Assembly: GCA_026119935.1 (NCBI GenBank)
Contig: JALRMH010000018.1
Span: 1-64,000 of the forward strand
Direction: 5' to 3'
Source of the DNA: Endothia cerciana
Taxonomy: Eukaryota > Ascomycota > Sordariomycetes > Diaporthales > Cryphonectriaceae
DNA length: 64,000 bases
The notes below the pieces were generated by a model. The model saw only the letters and a program-made list of their open reading frames with translations. It searched no databases and had not been told where the DNA came from. Position numbers and translations under genes: made by a program. This document shows positions 12,339 through 22,801 of this stretch, piece after piece; the first letter of the stretch is position 1; each line of letters begins with the position of its first letter.

Positions 12339-13447
12339 AGCGTTGAGGATATATTATTTATGAAAGAAGCGCCCCTTGCAGCCTAGCCGCGAAGGGGCTA
12401 GGGAGAATTGTATGCAGGTGATAGAATGCTGCTGCGCGGTCGCTGCTGAGGGGACACAGTCACTCAGCAAAAGAGAGCATCGGGAAAAGTACCCTTAATG
12501 GTCAAAGACAAGCATGCCAGCACGTCATGCACTACGAACCAACGGGATGGGCCTGTCGGCCAAAACGTGGGAGAGTCCTCGCGGATGTGTTTTGCCGATT
12601 GGAAAAATGAGCGCTGTAGTGATTGTTCAGAGCATCAAGGTGCCCAGGGGGAAGGCTGACGCCACTGACCTTCTCTCCCCAGAACCGAGATTGAGGAAGA
12701 TAAACGGTCGTAAATCTGAAGTCAGGAGGCACAGTGTCAGCCTCGAGCCTGGGGTTCAAAGAGGGGCGCTGATCCGAATCCTGCCCTCTGTCTGTCCGGG
12801 AATAAGTCTGGTTGGACTCGCTACTTGAAGTGCCACTGCATTGTTTTGCTTCAGGCACCGCCTTTCGTAACAATACGAATGGGGTTGCCAAACGGCCGAA
12901 TTGGAGCGCAATAACAAAGCGTTGAATGGTTGACCGTCCATCGTTAAGCTGGTTGTTTTTGCCTTACTGGTGAGTTGTCCGTCGCATTAGAGAAATCATA
13001 AATTATACTCGGTAGCTGCAAGTGTATAGCCCCGGCCTCTGGTTGCTAGATGACTGGCGATAGCTACCTAGGCAATTACAGCCAGCCGAATTCAATGTCC
13101 TGGAATCCATGGAGGCGCCTGAAACGAACAAATCAATTACTGATAACACATCGGTATATACATTCTAGTTGTTAATGAAGAATGCCAAACCGCTAAGTCG
13201 ACACAGAACCTGGTGAGGGACAGTGACCGTAAAGGTATATCGAAATCTGTAATAGTGAAAATCACATCTGTGGGCAAGTAAAAAGTCTCTTGAATGGAGA
13301 CGTGATTTGACTTAGATCGTGGTGAATTATGCCACATTGTACAATGATGCAGTGATGATCAACACGGCCGAATGCCTTTAAAGGTCGACGCTGAAAAGGT
13401 TTTTGCTGAGAGAGGCAGTACAACCAGATGTGTCAAGTCGCGACGTC
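12339..13447. other. Intergenic: promoter of sugar transporter and 3' side of ROK1
   Basis: No coding sequence is supported. The part next to 12338 should hold the promoter of the leftward sugar transporter. The segment 12950-13440 is AT-richer than its surroundings and probably includes the 3' untranslated region of ROK1. I see no RNA gene here. Confidence 0.5.
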
Positions 13448-15562
13448 CTAGTCGTCGTCTAAGCCACCCCACTCACGCTCGCCACCCTGCCTCTCCTTAT
13501 TTTCGTTCGCCTTCCTCTTCTTACTCCCCTGGATCGCCTCCCTCTTATTCCTCTCCTTCTTCCTCTCCCATGCGCTCTTACTTGTGATCCTTGCCGTCTT
13601 TCGCGCAGCCACCCCGCCCTGCGTCTTCATCCTCTTCTTGTCCTCCTTCTTCACATCCGGCAGCGCATCCAGCAGCCACTTCTGCACATCCGCCGCCTCG
13701 CCCGTCTTCCCCGCCTGTCGTTCACTCACCGCGATCACGTTCGCCACGCTCTTGACAAAGGGGATGTCCTCCTTCGTGTAGAACGTGACAGCAACACCAC
13801 CCTCGCGGCCCGCCCGGCCAGTGCGCCCCGCGCGGTGCACGTATACGGCCGCGCTCGAGGGGACGTCATAGTTGACGACGCCGTTCACGCCCGCGAAGTC
13901 GACGCCGCGAGCGAGGACGTCTGTCGTGATGAGGACCCAGGTCTCGCCGAGGCGGAAGCGCCGCATGGTGTCTGCGCGGAGGGACTCCGGGAGGGAGGAG
14001 TGCAGGACGGCGATGCGGGAAGAGCCACCTGCCTCGAGTGGTATGTCGTATTTCAGCTCGTTGTGCAGGGCCGTAGCGCGGTCGATAGTCTGCGTAAAGA
14101 CGAGGAACGGTGGACGCAAGGGTGGACCCGAGTCGGTGCCTGAGGTCGGGTGGAGAAGCTGGCGGAGGGCAAGGAGTTTACCAGGCTCGGTGGCCGTGTA
14201 GGTAAGTTTGTGGGTGATGTTGGGGACTGCTGTGTCTTTCAGTCCGACGACGAGCCGGATCAGGGGCCTTGGTGAGACGTCCCGGGCTTTTGCGTGAGAC
14301 TTGAGCTGATCCATGATGATGGTCTCGATGTTCGATCCCATGGTCGCCGACCAGAAGTTGAGTTGTAGATCTGGATCTGTGCAAGCCGACCAGATGCCCG
14401 TGGTCTGGTCGCGGAAGAGCTGGTCAAGTAGCACATCCGCCTCGTCTAGTATAAGAGACTTGACGGATGGAAGAGTCCTCGTCAATTTTCCCTTGTTCAA
14501 GAAATTGAGTAGCAGCATCGGTGTTGTCACCAGGATATCCGCCTTGGTGACTGGTCTCGTAGTATCGTCCCCGTCGTCGCTCTCAGGACTAGAGTCTTCA
14601 TCATCGCTGCCCTTGGACAAGTCGTCCTCGCTACGTTGCTCCTCCCTCGGCTCTCCATCTCCTGTGACGATTTGCGTGCCCTTCTTCATCGCCACAACCT
14701 TGAGACCAGTGCCAATGGTCAGCTTTCGGCCTTCGTTCAGGATCTGGCTCGCAAGCTCTCTCGTAGGGGCAAGTACGATGACCTCCAATCCATGTTGCTT
14801 GCGGTCCTCTGCGCCAGCCCGCCTCCTCATCACCCCATTGATGGCAGGTATCAGGAAGCTGATCGTCTTGCCACTTCCCGTCGGCGCAACCGCGATGAAG
14901 TCGACGGCCTGCGCAGAGACATCCTCTCCTGTGTTCCCTGCCAGCGCGAGTTTGGGATCCAGCAGCACGGGCAGACCGCTCATCTGCACCTCTGTCGGCT
15001 CCTTGTACCCCTGTGCCTCTAAGTTCTCCGCCAGTCGGCCCGAAATTTTGTATGTAGACCGCAGCTCGTAAAATGCTCTCAAGGGCTGTGGAAACAGCTG
15101 CTTCTTGGTCTGTTTGACCTCCTCGACAGCCTTGACCTTCTTCTTGCTCTTCTTGACCTTCGCCTTCTTCTCCGCTCCGTTTGATAGCAACGTAAACTTC
15201 AGTCGGTGCGATCGCAGAATCTGCTTGCATTCGTCCTCGTCCAGGAGTTTGGCCTTGCTGGCCTTCGACTTCGGTGTCTCGACGTCCTTGGCTTTGGGCT
15301 TGCCTGCCTTGTTCTTGCTTGCGCCCTTTACCTCGTCCTTCGGGGCGAAGAAATCGAGATCACTGAGGTCATCGCTGGCCTCGTCTTGCACATCGTCGGG
15401 TCTCTTCCGTTTCGTGCCCCGGTTCACCCCAATCCCATCGTGGAAGAGTTGCGCGTTGGGTCGGCTGCCCGCGGAGGGGAGCTGTGCAGCGCTCGATGCA
15501 GAGGCACCAGCCCTGTTGGTCTTCTTCGTCGTGCCGAGCGACAAGACCTTGAGGATGTCCAT
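13448..15562 (-). CDS. ROK1: DEAD-box RNA helicase Rok1
   Basis: Rok1 is a nucleolar ATP-dependent RNA helicase needed for early 18S rRNA processing; in yeast it works with Rrp5 (established knowledge). This single-exon gene encodes 704 residues. A Lys-rich N-terminal extension of about 150 residues precedes the core. Helicase motifs appear in order: Q-motif region GYKEPTEVQ near 186-193, motif I APTGSGKT at 226-233, Ia APTREL, Ib TTPM, II DEAD, III SAT, V ARGVDF and VI HRAGRTGRAG. A basic tail rich in KKRK follows, fitting nucleolar targeting. An acidic insert of about 40 residues with several ED/DD pairs lies between motifs Ia and Ib. The gene is divergently paired with the Clr5-domain gene, 311 bp apart. 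Confidence 0.93.
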   Translation of the reverse strand: MDILKVLSLGTTKKTNRAGASASSAAQLPSAGSRPNAQLFHDGIGVNRGTKRKRPDDVQDEASDDLSDLDFFAPKDEVKGASKNKAGKPKAKDVETPKSKASKAKLLDEDECKQILRSHRLKFTLLSNGAEKKAKVKKSKKKVKAVEEVKQTKKQLFPQPLRAFYELRSTYKISGRLAENLEAQGYKEPTEVQMSGLPVLLDPKLALAGNTGEDVSAQAVDFIAVAPTGSGKTISFLIPAINGVMRRRAGAEDRKQHGLEVIVLAPTRELASQILNEGRKLTIGTGLKVVAMKKGTQIVTGDGEPREEQRSEDDLSKGSDDEDSSPESDDGDDTTRPVTKADILVTTPMLLLNFLNKGKLTRTLPSVKSLILDEADVLLDQLFRDQTTGIWSACTDPDLQLNFWSATMGSNIETIIMDQLKSHAKARDVSPRPLIRLVVGLKDTAVPNITHKLTYTATEPGKLLALRQLLHPTSGTDSGPPLRPPFLVFTQTIDRATALHNELKYDIPLEAGGSSRIAVLHSSLPESLRADTMRRFRLGETWVLITTDVLARGVDFAGVNGVVNYDVPSSAAVYVHRAGRTGRAGREGGVAVTFYTKEDIPFVKSVANVIAVSERQAGKTGEAADVQKWLLDALPDVKKEDKKRMKTQGGVAARKTARITSKSAWERKKERNKREAIQGSKKRKANENKERQGGEREWGGLDDD

Positions 15563-15873
15563 GGCTGCGGTAGAAGGGTTGAACTGGCGACCTGTCGCAG
15601 TAAGGTAGTGGCTGTTGAAGCCCGGAGGTGCGATCGGGGGTCGAGAAATTTCTAGGCGAGGCTGCTATCGATAAGAAGACCCCCCGTGCCCCCTGCACGT
15701 CGCCAAGTTCTGGCCACGACATGGGGAAGTGGGAATCCTCCACTTCACCTTGCGTTCCAAACCGACCCGCGGCGAACAACATTGACCAAAAGTGCAATTC
15801 TGTACCCACCACACCACCGGATCGATCAACACGTCAACCTATAGCATGACCGCGTTGGACGTGTGATGGAAGC
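15563..15873. promoter_or_regulatory. Shared divergent promoter of ROK1 and the Clr5-domain gene
   Basis: The 311 bp between the two start codons must carry both promoters. I see no clear TATA box and no confident factor site. A bidirectional promoter is inferred from the layout only. Confidence 0.5.
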
Positions 15874-18005
15874 ATGGTGCACGAATGGGAGAGGCACAAG
15901 GGCACCATTCGACGTCTGTACGTCGACGAGAACAAACAGGTTGACGAGATCATTGAGTATATGCGTGTGAACCACAACTTCAAAGCAAGGTACGCCTGCT
16001 TCTGCCCGTCCTGCTCCTCCCGGCACGGCGACGTCTCTCCTCCGGCCAAACTGCCTCGGCGCGCCGTATGCCCTGCCGTAGAAACGACCGCCGGTGCGCA
16101 CCGGTCCGGGCCCCTCTACCGGAGCCCATCCGGCTCGGGGATGGGCTCGTCTGGGGATTCTCGTCTGGGCCGCTGACCGAGCCCCCTTCCCACAGCAAGC
16201 GTGCATACGCATCTCAGTTCCGCCGCTGGGACCTCCCCTCCAGGCAACAGCCCGCGCTCAAGAATGACGCCCTCGTCGCCCGCGTCAGGAAGCTCTGGGA
16301 GCGCAACATGTCGCAGGCCGAGATGCTGCGCGTCCTGAACGAGGAGGACGGCTTCGAGATCAAGTCGCGCGAGCTGAACCGCGTGCGTAGTGCGCACAGG
16401 TGGCTGCTGCGGACGCCGGCTTCTGATGCGAGACGGGCAAGGGGCGGGGGTGGCAGCCGAAACCCTGCCGGCGATAGGCTGCGGTATGATGGCGGGGCTG
16501 GTGACGTTGGTGACGATGAGGATGCTGCTGATGATGATGATGATGACAATGTTGATGGCGCTGACGAAGACCTTCTTGCCGGTGATGGCAAGGGGGCCGA
16601 TGGGTCTGGTACCCCCTCGCAGGTGATGACCGAGCGCCGCCTCGAGATGCAGGCCGAATCCGCACAGCGCTGGGCCGCGAAGAAACGCCGGCGGCGCACG
16701 CGTCAGTACGCAGGTCTCCCCGCGGACCCGCCCGGCCCTCCCCGCTTCCCCTCCGAGACCACCCTGGCGGAGAGCCAGGTGATACTCGGACTGGACAGGG
16801 CCTCTTACGCGGCAGTGCGTGAGAGGTTCCAGGGGATCTGCGAGTCCGCCGCCATCACGAAGAAGACGCTCGCGGGGCCCGAGGCGTGGGAGGGCGCAAA
16901 GAGGGAGCTGGTAGGCGCGTTCCCGGCCCTGGGGCAGGAGCTGTGGGTGGACAATGACAACGCGGCGCAGGAGAGGAGAAGACTGGCGCTGGACGTCATC
17001 TGCTCGGACGTCACGAAGCGGATGCGCGCGGGCGCGGGCGGAGGTGAGAAGGGGATCGCGCTCGCGGATGCAAAGAACATCCTGGGCCTGAACCCCGCCG
17101 AGTCGAGGGAGGTGAGGGCGACTTTCTATGCTATCCTGAAGCGGAATGGCTTCACCAGCAAGGTGGCGCTGGGCCCGGAGCGGTGGAAGGAGTTGAAGCA
17201 GAAGTGGATCGACGAGAGTGAGATGTTGCGCAGGATATTGAGCAGGCTAGACGATCCGGATAGCCATGAGATGAGGATCAGGGCTGTGGAGGCTATTGCT
17301 ACGGACGCCTTGAAGAGGCTGAGGGACGACCAGAACAAGCGCACGGGCGGCAAGGAGAAGGGGAAGAACCCTGCCGCCACGATGGAAAACACCGAGTTTG
17401 ATGACGGCAATGCTGGCATGGGAGGCATGGACGAGAACACATCTGGCTTCGCGGCCGCCCTGCTCGTGCCCGGACAGCAGCCTCACGCCCACAGCCACCC
17501 ACCGCGCATGCTGCCGAGTCACCTCGTCGACCCGCAGATGGGCATGCAGATGCCCATGGACACCCAGCTGGGCTCGTCACTCCTCCTGGACCCCAATGCT
17601 CAGAGCAGCTTCATGAGCTCCCACCAACAGTTCATACCGGAGCCAGCACCAATGCCGGCCGCGCCATCGCCGTTCGACAACTCACAAGCGGCAGCATACC
17701 AGCTGCCCGCAACAAATACCAACCTCGTCCCCATCTATCTGCGAGAGGTAGGCCCCGACGGCAGCGAAGGGGATATCTGGATCGCCTGCCTCACCTCGCC
17801 AACGCCATCCTTAGAAGAGCTACGCCAGGTCGCCGCGCAGAAGATCCCAGGGTCGACCTGCGTGGAGGTCATAGGCATGGTGAAGGTGCCTAATGCCATG
17901 GGGGTCTCGCAGCTCTTCCCGTTGCAGATCCATAACGACGACCAGCTGGGCGCTCATCTCGCGCAGGAAGGTCCACCAGTGTTCCATGTACGGTTGTCAT
18001 TCTGA
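15874..18005 (+). CDS. Clr5-domain protein
   Basis: Two exons, 15874-15989 and 16196-18005, join in frame to give 641 residues. The intron ends in CACAG and has a GCTGAC branch site. The Clr5 domain is split by the intron: WERHKGTIRRLYVDENKQV on exon 1 and KRAYASQFRRWDL on exon 2, matching the usual start of this fungal domain. Clr5 is known in fission yeast as a silencing factor; most filamentous-fungal copies are uncharacterised. The middle holds an Asp-rich run (about residues 120-145) and Gly-rich stretches. Three similar Arg/Lys-rich segments in the middle each begin near a (L)GL(D/N) motif. The C-terminal 100 residues look like a compact domain (LVPIYLREVGPDG, EELRQVAAQKIPG). A longer open frame starting inside the intron at 16068 would lose the Clr5 N-terminus and is disfavoured. 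Confidence 0.85.
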
Positions 18006-19194
18006 TAGACTCGTCTTTTGGTTTCCTTGCATGTTCTGGTCAACGTTCCCCGTCTCTCCAAACGGCGCCTACTAGACTGAGGTGGTCCCTCATGACCGTA
18101 TCTAATCCCTCACCCACCGAACCGTCGGCTTTTGTGTTCGAACCAGCCTCATCGGCTCTATGTGATGGCATCAGACAAGGAAAGGAAGAAGAACATTGAC
18201 GAGCAGGTTCGGATATGGGCAGGCTGACTGTGAAGCTGGAGACTACTCGGAGGAAGGCCGCAGTACGTTCAACGTCGCTACAGTAAGGTCCCAGCATTGG
18301 TGGGTATTTTTGGACCTGTCTCTCAATTGCAACCTTCTTTCTCAACAGACCCCGTGGCAATCGAGTCCACGGCCAGACCCCTTTTGCGCCTCTATCAGCT
18401 CAACCATTGAACCTCCTGCGCTCTGTGGAAGAGATTTTCCCTGCTCTCCTTCTTCTTCTCTCTCTCATGTAAATTGCCTATGATATTTAACAGGCGTAGG
18501 AAAGGGAGTATCAAGACCTCGGTTGGCAATATTGGCAGGGCCTCTCGCAGAAGATCGAGTTGCTGCCACCCCCAACTTCCCCACACCATCCATCTGAAGT
18601 AACCTCTGCGATTCTCCAGCAGCTCGCATGCTCCTTGATTAAAAATGCCCTTCCCTCATCTACAATCAATCGCCTTTCCTCGCTACACGGTACTGCCCCG
18701 TATGGTCTTGAGGATCCTGGGCTGCACGAACAAGCTCTGGCCGCAGGCAGAGGCAGAGGCAGAGGCAGATTCATCTGCTAAAAGCTTACCAGCCGTCTGC
18801 CCGAGATAAGATTTCCACCGCCAATTCGTTGCACGGCGCAGTTCTCCTGTGTGATGCCGGATCACACATCCTCATGACGACGCCACTCCCACGTTGAAGA
18901 CAACCCCCTCTCCCTCGCTATTTATTCCTGCTTATTCTTCAGGTGGCTCCTGAGCCTTGCCGGCACTACTAACCGCGTTCCTGGAAACCCAACTTGATGT
19001 GAACGGTCCAGATAAGCTTGTTGCTGCCCTGGGACGGACTACGACCAATCAGGGAGGTCATGCTGGATAATTCATTCTCTGGTTAAATATTAGTTTGTCC
19101 TCTTCTCATGATCCAACGCCACGGAGCATCTCTTTGACCCAGAACTTTCCTCCTCCGCATGCTTCACTTCGTCTGTTGGAGTGAGCTGGTCAAG
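18006..19194. other. Intergenic between Clr5-domain gene and amidase
   Basis: No gene is supported. A GGCAGA hexanucleotide tandem lies at 18744-18769. The last 200 bp are AT-richer and probably carry the amidase promoter. Confidence 0.5.
18744..18769. repeat. GGCAGA hexanucleotide tandem repeat
   Basis: About four tandem GGCAGA units. The same hexamer is repeated at 36381-36406, upstream of a proline-rich gene. Confidence 0.8.
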
Positions 19195-20880
19195 ATGCTG
19201 GGCTCGAGCTTCACGCAGAGGATTGTCGCTCTAGCGGCGACCGCGATTGGGTTGTGCCAGTGCCAACTCTACTGCTCGAACTCCAGTACTGCTATCGACG
19301 GAAAGCCCTTTCCCCCTCTCATCGATGCAACCCTCGATGATTTGATATGGGGTCTGGATACGGGTCTCTTCACAAGCGTTGACCTGGTCACCGCATACAC
19401 GGCCCGAATCCTCGAGGTAAACTCGACCCTGCGGATGGTGACTGAGTTGAATCCGGACGCTCTCAGCATAGCGGCAACGTTGGACTCGGAACGTGCTTCA
19501 GGAACCTCTCGAGGACCACTCCACGGGATCCCCATCCTGGTCAAGAACAACATCGCCACGGATGACAAGATGAACAACACGGCCGGGTCCTACGCCCTGC
19601 TGGGCTCCAAGGTCCCGTCTGATTCCACCATGGCCGCGAGGCTCCGCAAAGCTGGCGCCGTGCTCCTCGGCAAGACGAACCTGTCGCAATGGGCGAACTA
19701 TCGGTCAGACAACACCAGCAATGGGTGGTCCGCGTACGGGGGACAGACAGAAGGAGCCTACTTCCCCGGTCAGGACCCGTCCGGCTCCTCGGCAGGAAGC
19801 GGCGTGGCCAGCTCGCTAGGCCTAGCCCTGGGCTGTCTCGGCACCGAGACGGACGGCTCGATCCTCTCACCCTCGAGCCAGAACAACCTGGTGGGCATCA
19901 AGCCGACCGTGGGCCTCACCTCGCGGTACCTCGTGATCCCCATCTCGGAGCACCAGGACACCGTGGGCCCCATGACGAGAACGGTCAAGGACGCCGCGTA
20001 CATCCTCTCCGCCATCGCGGGCCAGGACGTCAACGACAACTACACCTCCGCGATCCCCTTCAATAAGACGCCCAACTACGCCGACGCGTGCCAGCTCGAC
20101 GCGCTGCGCGGGAAGCGCATCGGCGTGCCCCGCAACTACATCGACTTGACGGGGCAAGAGTACTACGCCCCCGTAATCCCTGTGTTCGACGCCGCGCTCG
20201 ATGTCCTGCGCGATGCCGGCGCCACGGTGGTGGACAATATTACCCTGCCGGGGTATGACGTGCTCGCAGATGCCAACTTCCCGAACGTCGTCCTCGAGGC
20301 GGACTTCAACACCGACCTGGCGAGGTACCTCTCCGAGCTGGTGGTGAACCCCTACAACATCAGGACCGTCTCGGACCTGCAGAACTTCACGCAGGGCTAT
20401 CCGCTGGAGGACTGGCCCGAGCGGGACACGCTCGTGTGGAAGGGCGCGGTCGAGCTCGGGTACGGGAACGACTCGCCCCTGTTCTGGTCCAACTACACGG
20501 CCGACCTCTTCTACGCGGGGCCCCTGGGGGTCACGGGCGCGCTGAGGAACTTCTCGCTCGACGCGCTGGTCGTCCCGACGCCCTTCTCACCGTTCTTGCC
20601 GGCCCTGATCGGTGCGCCGGTCGTGACCGTGCCCCTGGGGGCGCTCCCACCGAACACGACGGTCATGTTGAACGGGTTCGGGAACCTGAACGCGTCGGCG
20701 CCGAATCTGCCGTACGGGTTCAGCTTCATGGGGGAAAGGTTCGATGAGTACAACCTGATCGGGTTGGCGTATGCCTTCGAGCAGAGGACGCTGGTGAGGA
20801 ATACTATCACTCCGCACATAGAGCCAACAACGGAACTGGTCGATGTGGTGAACCAGAGGAAGGCAGGATCGAAAATGTGA
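19159..20880 (+). CDS. Secreted amidase (amidase signature family)
   Basis: This is an amidase-signature hydrolase related to GatA, expected to cleave amide bonds with a Ser-cisSer-Lys triad. It is a single exon of 573 residues from the first ATG. A second ATG at 19195 is a better start because the protein would then open with MLGSSFTQRIVALAATAIG, a good signal peptide; the first 12 residues are unlikely to belong. Numbering from 19159, the triad residues are probably Lys129 (ILVKNN), Ser210 (PSGSSAGSG) and Ser234 (TETDGSI). In the usual GTDTGGS motif Thr-Gly-Gly-Ser is replaced by Thr-Asp-Gly-Ser here. Several N-glycosylation sequons (NST, NTS, NYT, NFT) support secretion. The substrate is unknown. 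Confidence 0.9.
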   Translation: MLHFVCWSELVKMLGSSFTQRIVALAATAIGLCQCQLYCSNSSTAIDGKPFPPLIDATLDDLIWGLDTGLFTSVDLVTAYTARILEVNSTLRMVTELNPDALSIAATLDSERASGTSRGPLHGIPILVKNNIATDDKMNNTAGSYALLGSKVPSDSTMAARLRKAGAVLLGKTNLSQWANYRSDNTSNGWSAYGGQTEGAYFPGQDPSGSSAGSGVASSLGLALGCLGTETDGSILSPSSQNNLVGIKPTVGLTSRYLVIPISEHQDTVGPMTRTVKDAAYILSAIAGQDVNDNYTSAIPFNKTPNYADACQLDALRGKRIGVPRNYIDLTGQEYYAPVIPVFDAALDVLRDAGATVVDNITLPGYDVLADANFPNVVLEADFNTDLARYLSELVVNPYNIRTVSDLQNFTQGYPLEDWPERDTLVWKGAVELGYGNDSPLFWSNYTADLFYAGPLGVTGALRNFSLDALVVPTPFSPFLPALIGAPVVTVPLGALPPNTTVMLNGFGNLNASAPNLPYGFSFMGERFDEYNLIGLAYAFEQRTLVRNTITPHIEPTTELVDVVNQRKAGSKM

Positions 20881-21312
20881 TGCTCTGTCTTTCAACGAGT
20901 CGATACTATACATTGTTGAGAGACACAGTACTTATGACGGACGTGGTCACATGTAGTTAATTAGTTTAACATACTGCTCTATTTCAGGCTGGTGCTAACA
21001 ACCCAACTCAACCAAGCCAAATAATTAAATTTGAGGACTAGCCCCAGGAAACTTCGCAGAACACCACATCAGTTGATATTCGAGATCAATTCTGCGTTTG
21101 AGAACAAATGAGTGCGCTGCCCAACGAACATCTAATTACGTATGGACAGACCAAAACAGGGTTAGGGTTGCGAGAGGCTCATCGACATTAGTGATCAAGA
21201 TCACCAAAATTTCTTTCCTTCATCAACACCTCAATAAAGACGTCGCCCCCATCGAAGCGAATTGCTTTGAGCCTTACGAACGCTAGACGCGGATTGTGGC
21301 AGATCATTCAAG
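20881..21312. other. Intergenic between amidase and YAE1
   Basis: AT-rich 3' side of the amidase followed by the YAE1 promoter. The only notable element is a telomere-like GGGTTAGGGTT at 21159-21169. Confidence 0.55.
21159..21169 (+). promoter_or_regulatory. Telomere-type TTAGGG motif upstream of YAE1
   Basis: GGGTTAGGGTT lies about 145 bp before the YAE1 start codon. TTAGGG is the usual telomere unit of filamentous fungi, and Tbf1/Teb1-type proteins bind such boxes in promoters of snoRNA and translation genes in yeasts. A role here is inferred; a chance match is possible. Confidence 0.3.
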
Positions 21313-22071
21313 ATGCTGCTCAAGCAGTCCAACCCGGAACACGCAATCAACTCCATCGGCATGGACTCACCCCAGGACACGAGCATCCCACGCACGGATG
21401 CACTGGACGACGTCTTTGGCTCTGACGGCGGTGAGGATTCGCCATTCTCCCAGGAAGACCACGACTCGAGCATCCAGGTGATTAGGCAGGAAGCGGCCTC
21501 GGTGCAGGGCCATCCCTCCGACGTCCACCGCCTGCAGCAAGAGCACGCGACAGCCGGCTACCGCGACGGCGTCACCGTCTCGAAGGCAAGCAGCATCCAG
21601 GCCGGGTTCGACGAGGGGTTCGGGCTGGGCGCGACCATCGGGATGAAGGCTGGACGGCTTCTCGGGTTGCTGGAGGGGATCGTGGGCGCCCTCGGCCGTG
21701 TCGATGCCCCGGGGTTCGAGGTTGCGAGCGGGCTGCTCTCGGAAGCGCGAACAGACTTGGGCGTCAGAAGCGTCTTCAGCGAAGCGTATTGGAACGCGGA
21801 CGGGACGTGGAAGTATGATGTCGATGAAAGCCAGGTGGAAGGGGAAGCCGTCCTCTTTTCGCACGTTGCGGACGCGCATCCACTCGTGGGCAAGTGGACT
21901 GCCGTTGTCGATGAGCAGATGAGGAAGTGGGGGCTGGATGAGCAGCTGCCTTTGCTGCAGCGGAAGGCCAGCGAGGACGAGGCGCCACTTGTTGAGCCCA
22001 TGGCGAAAGCGAAGGCCACAACACAGTCTCAGGGAGGAGCAAAGGTGCCAGATGCCACGCTGAGCTGGTGA
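21313..22071 (+). CDS. YAE1: Yae1-type Fe-S assembly adaptor
   Basis: Yae1, with Lto1, links the cytosolic Fe-S targeting machinery to the ABC protein Rli1/ABCE1, which recycles ribosomes (established in yeast). This single-exon gene encodes 252 residues. The deca-GX3 core is plain at about residues 75-120: HATAGYRDGVTVSKASSIQ followed by GFDEGFGLGATIGMKAG, with Gly at a period of four. The N-terminus is acidic and Ser/Asp-rich; the C-terminal half contains a conserved-looking WNADGTWKYDV stretch. The protein is longer than the yeast one (about 140 residues), as is common in moulds. YAE1 is preferred over LTO1 because of the core sequence and length, but the two share the motif. Confidence 0.85.
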   Translation: MLLKQSNPEHAINSIGMDSPQDTSIPRTDALDDVFGSDGGEDSPFSQEDHDSSIQVIRQEAASVQGHPSDVHRLQQEHATAGYRDGVTVSKASSIQAGFDEGFGLGATIGMKAGRLLGLLEGIVGALGRVDAPGFEVASGLLSEARTDLGVRSVFSEAYWNADGTWKYDVDESQVEGEAVLFSHVADAHPLVGKWTAVVDEQMRKWGLDEQLPLLQRKASEDEAPLVEPMAKAKATTQSQGGAKVPDATLSW

Positions 22072-22433
22072 AGCCGTCCGCAATAGAACTTCGTCCCGGG
22101 TTCAGGCGTGGCCATCATCGCCTCACCAAGACGATCACATATTTCGAGTGAGGTTCCTCAGTGGCGTTTCTGCTGCAGGTCGGTCATCGCACTGGGCAGC
22201 TTTGACCAGGGCACACCCACCGGTGGTTGGTGCTGGGTGTTTGGTGCCCAGGTGGCCGCAGTGCTTCTCCAGCATCGTCTATGTTCACAAGTGCATCCCA
22301 GACGATCTTTGAAGGGACGACGAGGTACTCCTACGACATGCAAAAGCACGTGAGTGGAAAGATCGGACTATAGTATAAAAAGTATGGCGACGACTGACCG
22401 AACATTGCAGATGTGATAAACCGGCGCAAGGCA
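22072..22433. other. Convergent 3' intergenic spacer
   Basis: This lies between the ends of YAE1 and the leftward small secreted protein gene. I see nothing beyond likely 3' untranslated sequence. Confidence 0.5.
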
Positions 22434-22754
22434 TCACGACAGCATTTGCAGGCCGCCCGTACAGTCGATGGAGTTCCAGAGGAACCAGTCGCCGTGGTAG
22501 CTCTGCGCATTGATGGCGAAGTCGGCCATGCACTCCTCGACGGAGCGGTTCGGATTGGTGACCGAGAAACACATGTAGCCCTGCTCCGACGCCGCGCGGC
22601 AGCCGCCGCCCTCGTTCGCCAGGTCAGACGCCACGGCGCCCGGGGACGAGTTGTCCACCCAGCGGCCCGAGCCGGCGTTGTTCGTGCACGAACAGGCGCC
22701 GGCGGCCTAGGCGGCGACGAGGCCTGCGACCGCTGAGATGATAGGCGTCCGCAT
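22434..22754 (-). pseudogene. Small secreted Cys-rich protein with in-frame TAG in its signal peptide
   Basis: Reading leftward from ATG at 22754, the frame gives MRTPIISAVAGLVAA, a good start of a signal peptide, then a single TAG at 22709-22707. It then continues in the same frame with AAGACSCTNNAGSGRW to a TGA at 22434, 107 codons in all. The mature part has six cysteines (CSC, GGCRA, YMCFS, EECMA, DCTGG), typical of small secreted or effector-like fungal proteins. A TATA-like TATATA lies about 45 bp upstream (about 22795-22801). Reading the TAG as CAG (Gln) would give a normal signal peptide, so one C-to-T change is enough to break it. The protein family is not recognised. Options are a recent nonsense allele, readthrough or a base error. 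Confidence 0.6.
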
Positions 22755-22794
22755 GCTGCTTGATGTCTTGGTGTTTCTGAACCCCGGGTGAATA

Positions 22795-22801
22795 AGTATA
22801 T
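22795..22801 (-). promoter_or_regulatory. TATA-like element of the small secreted protein gene
   Basis: TATATA on the minus strand about 45 bp before the ATG at 22754. It supports this being a real transcription unit and its upstream ATG being the start. Confidence 0.4.

Noticed and set aside
14313..15071. 252-codon plus-strand frame opposite ROK1
   Set aside because: It is the antisense shadow of the helicase core; the minus strand carries all helicase motifs.
16068..18005. Longer single-exon model of the Clr5-domain gene starting inside the intron
   Set aside because: It loses the first half of the Clr5 domain, whereas the two-exon model joins it perfectly at GT-AG sites.
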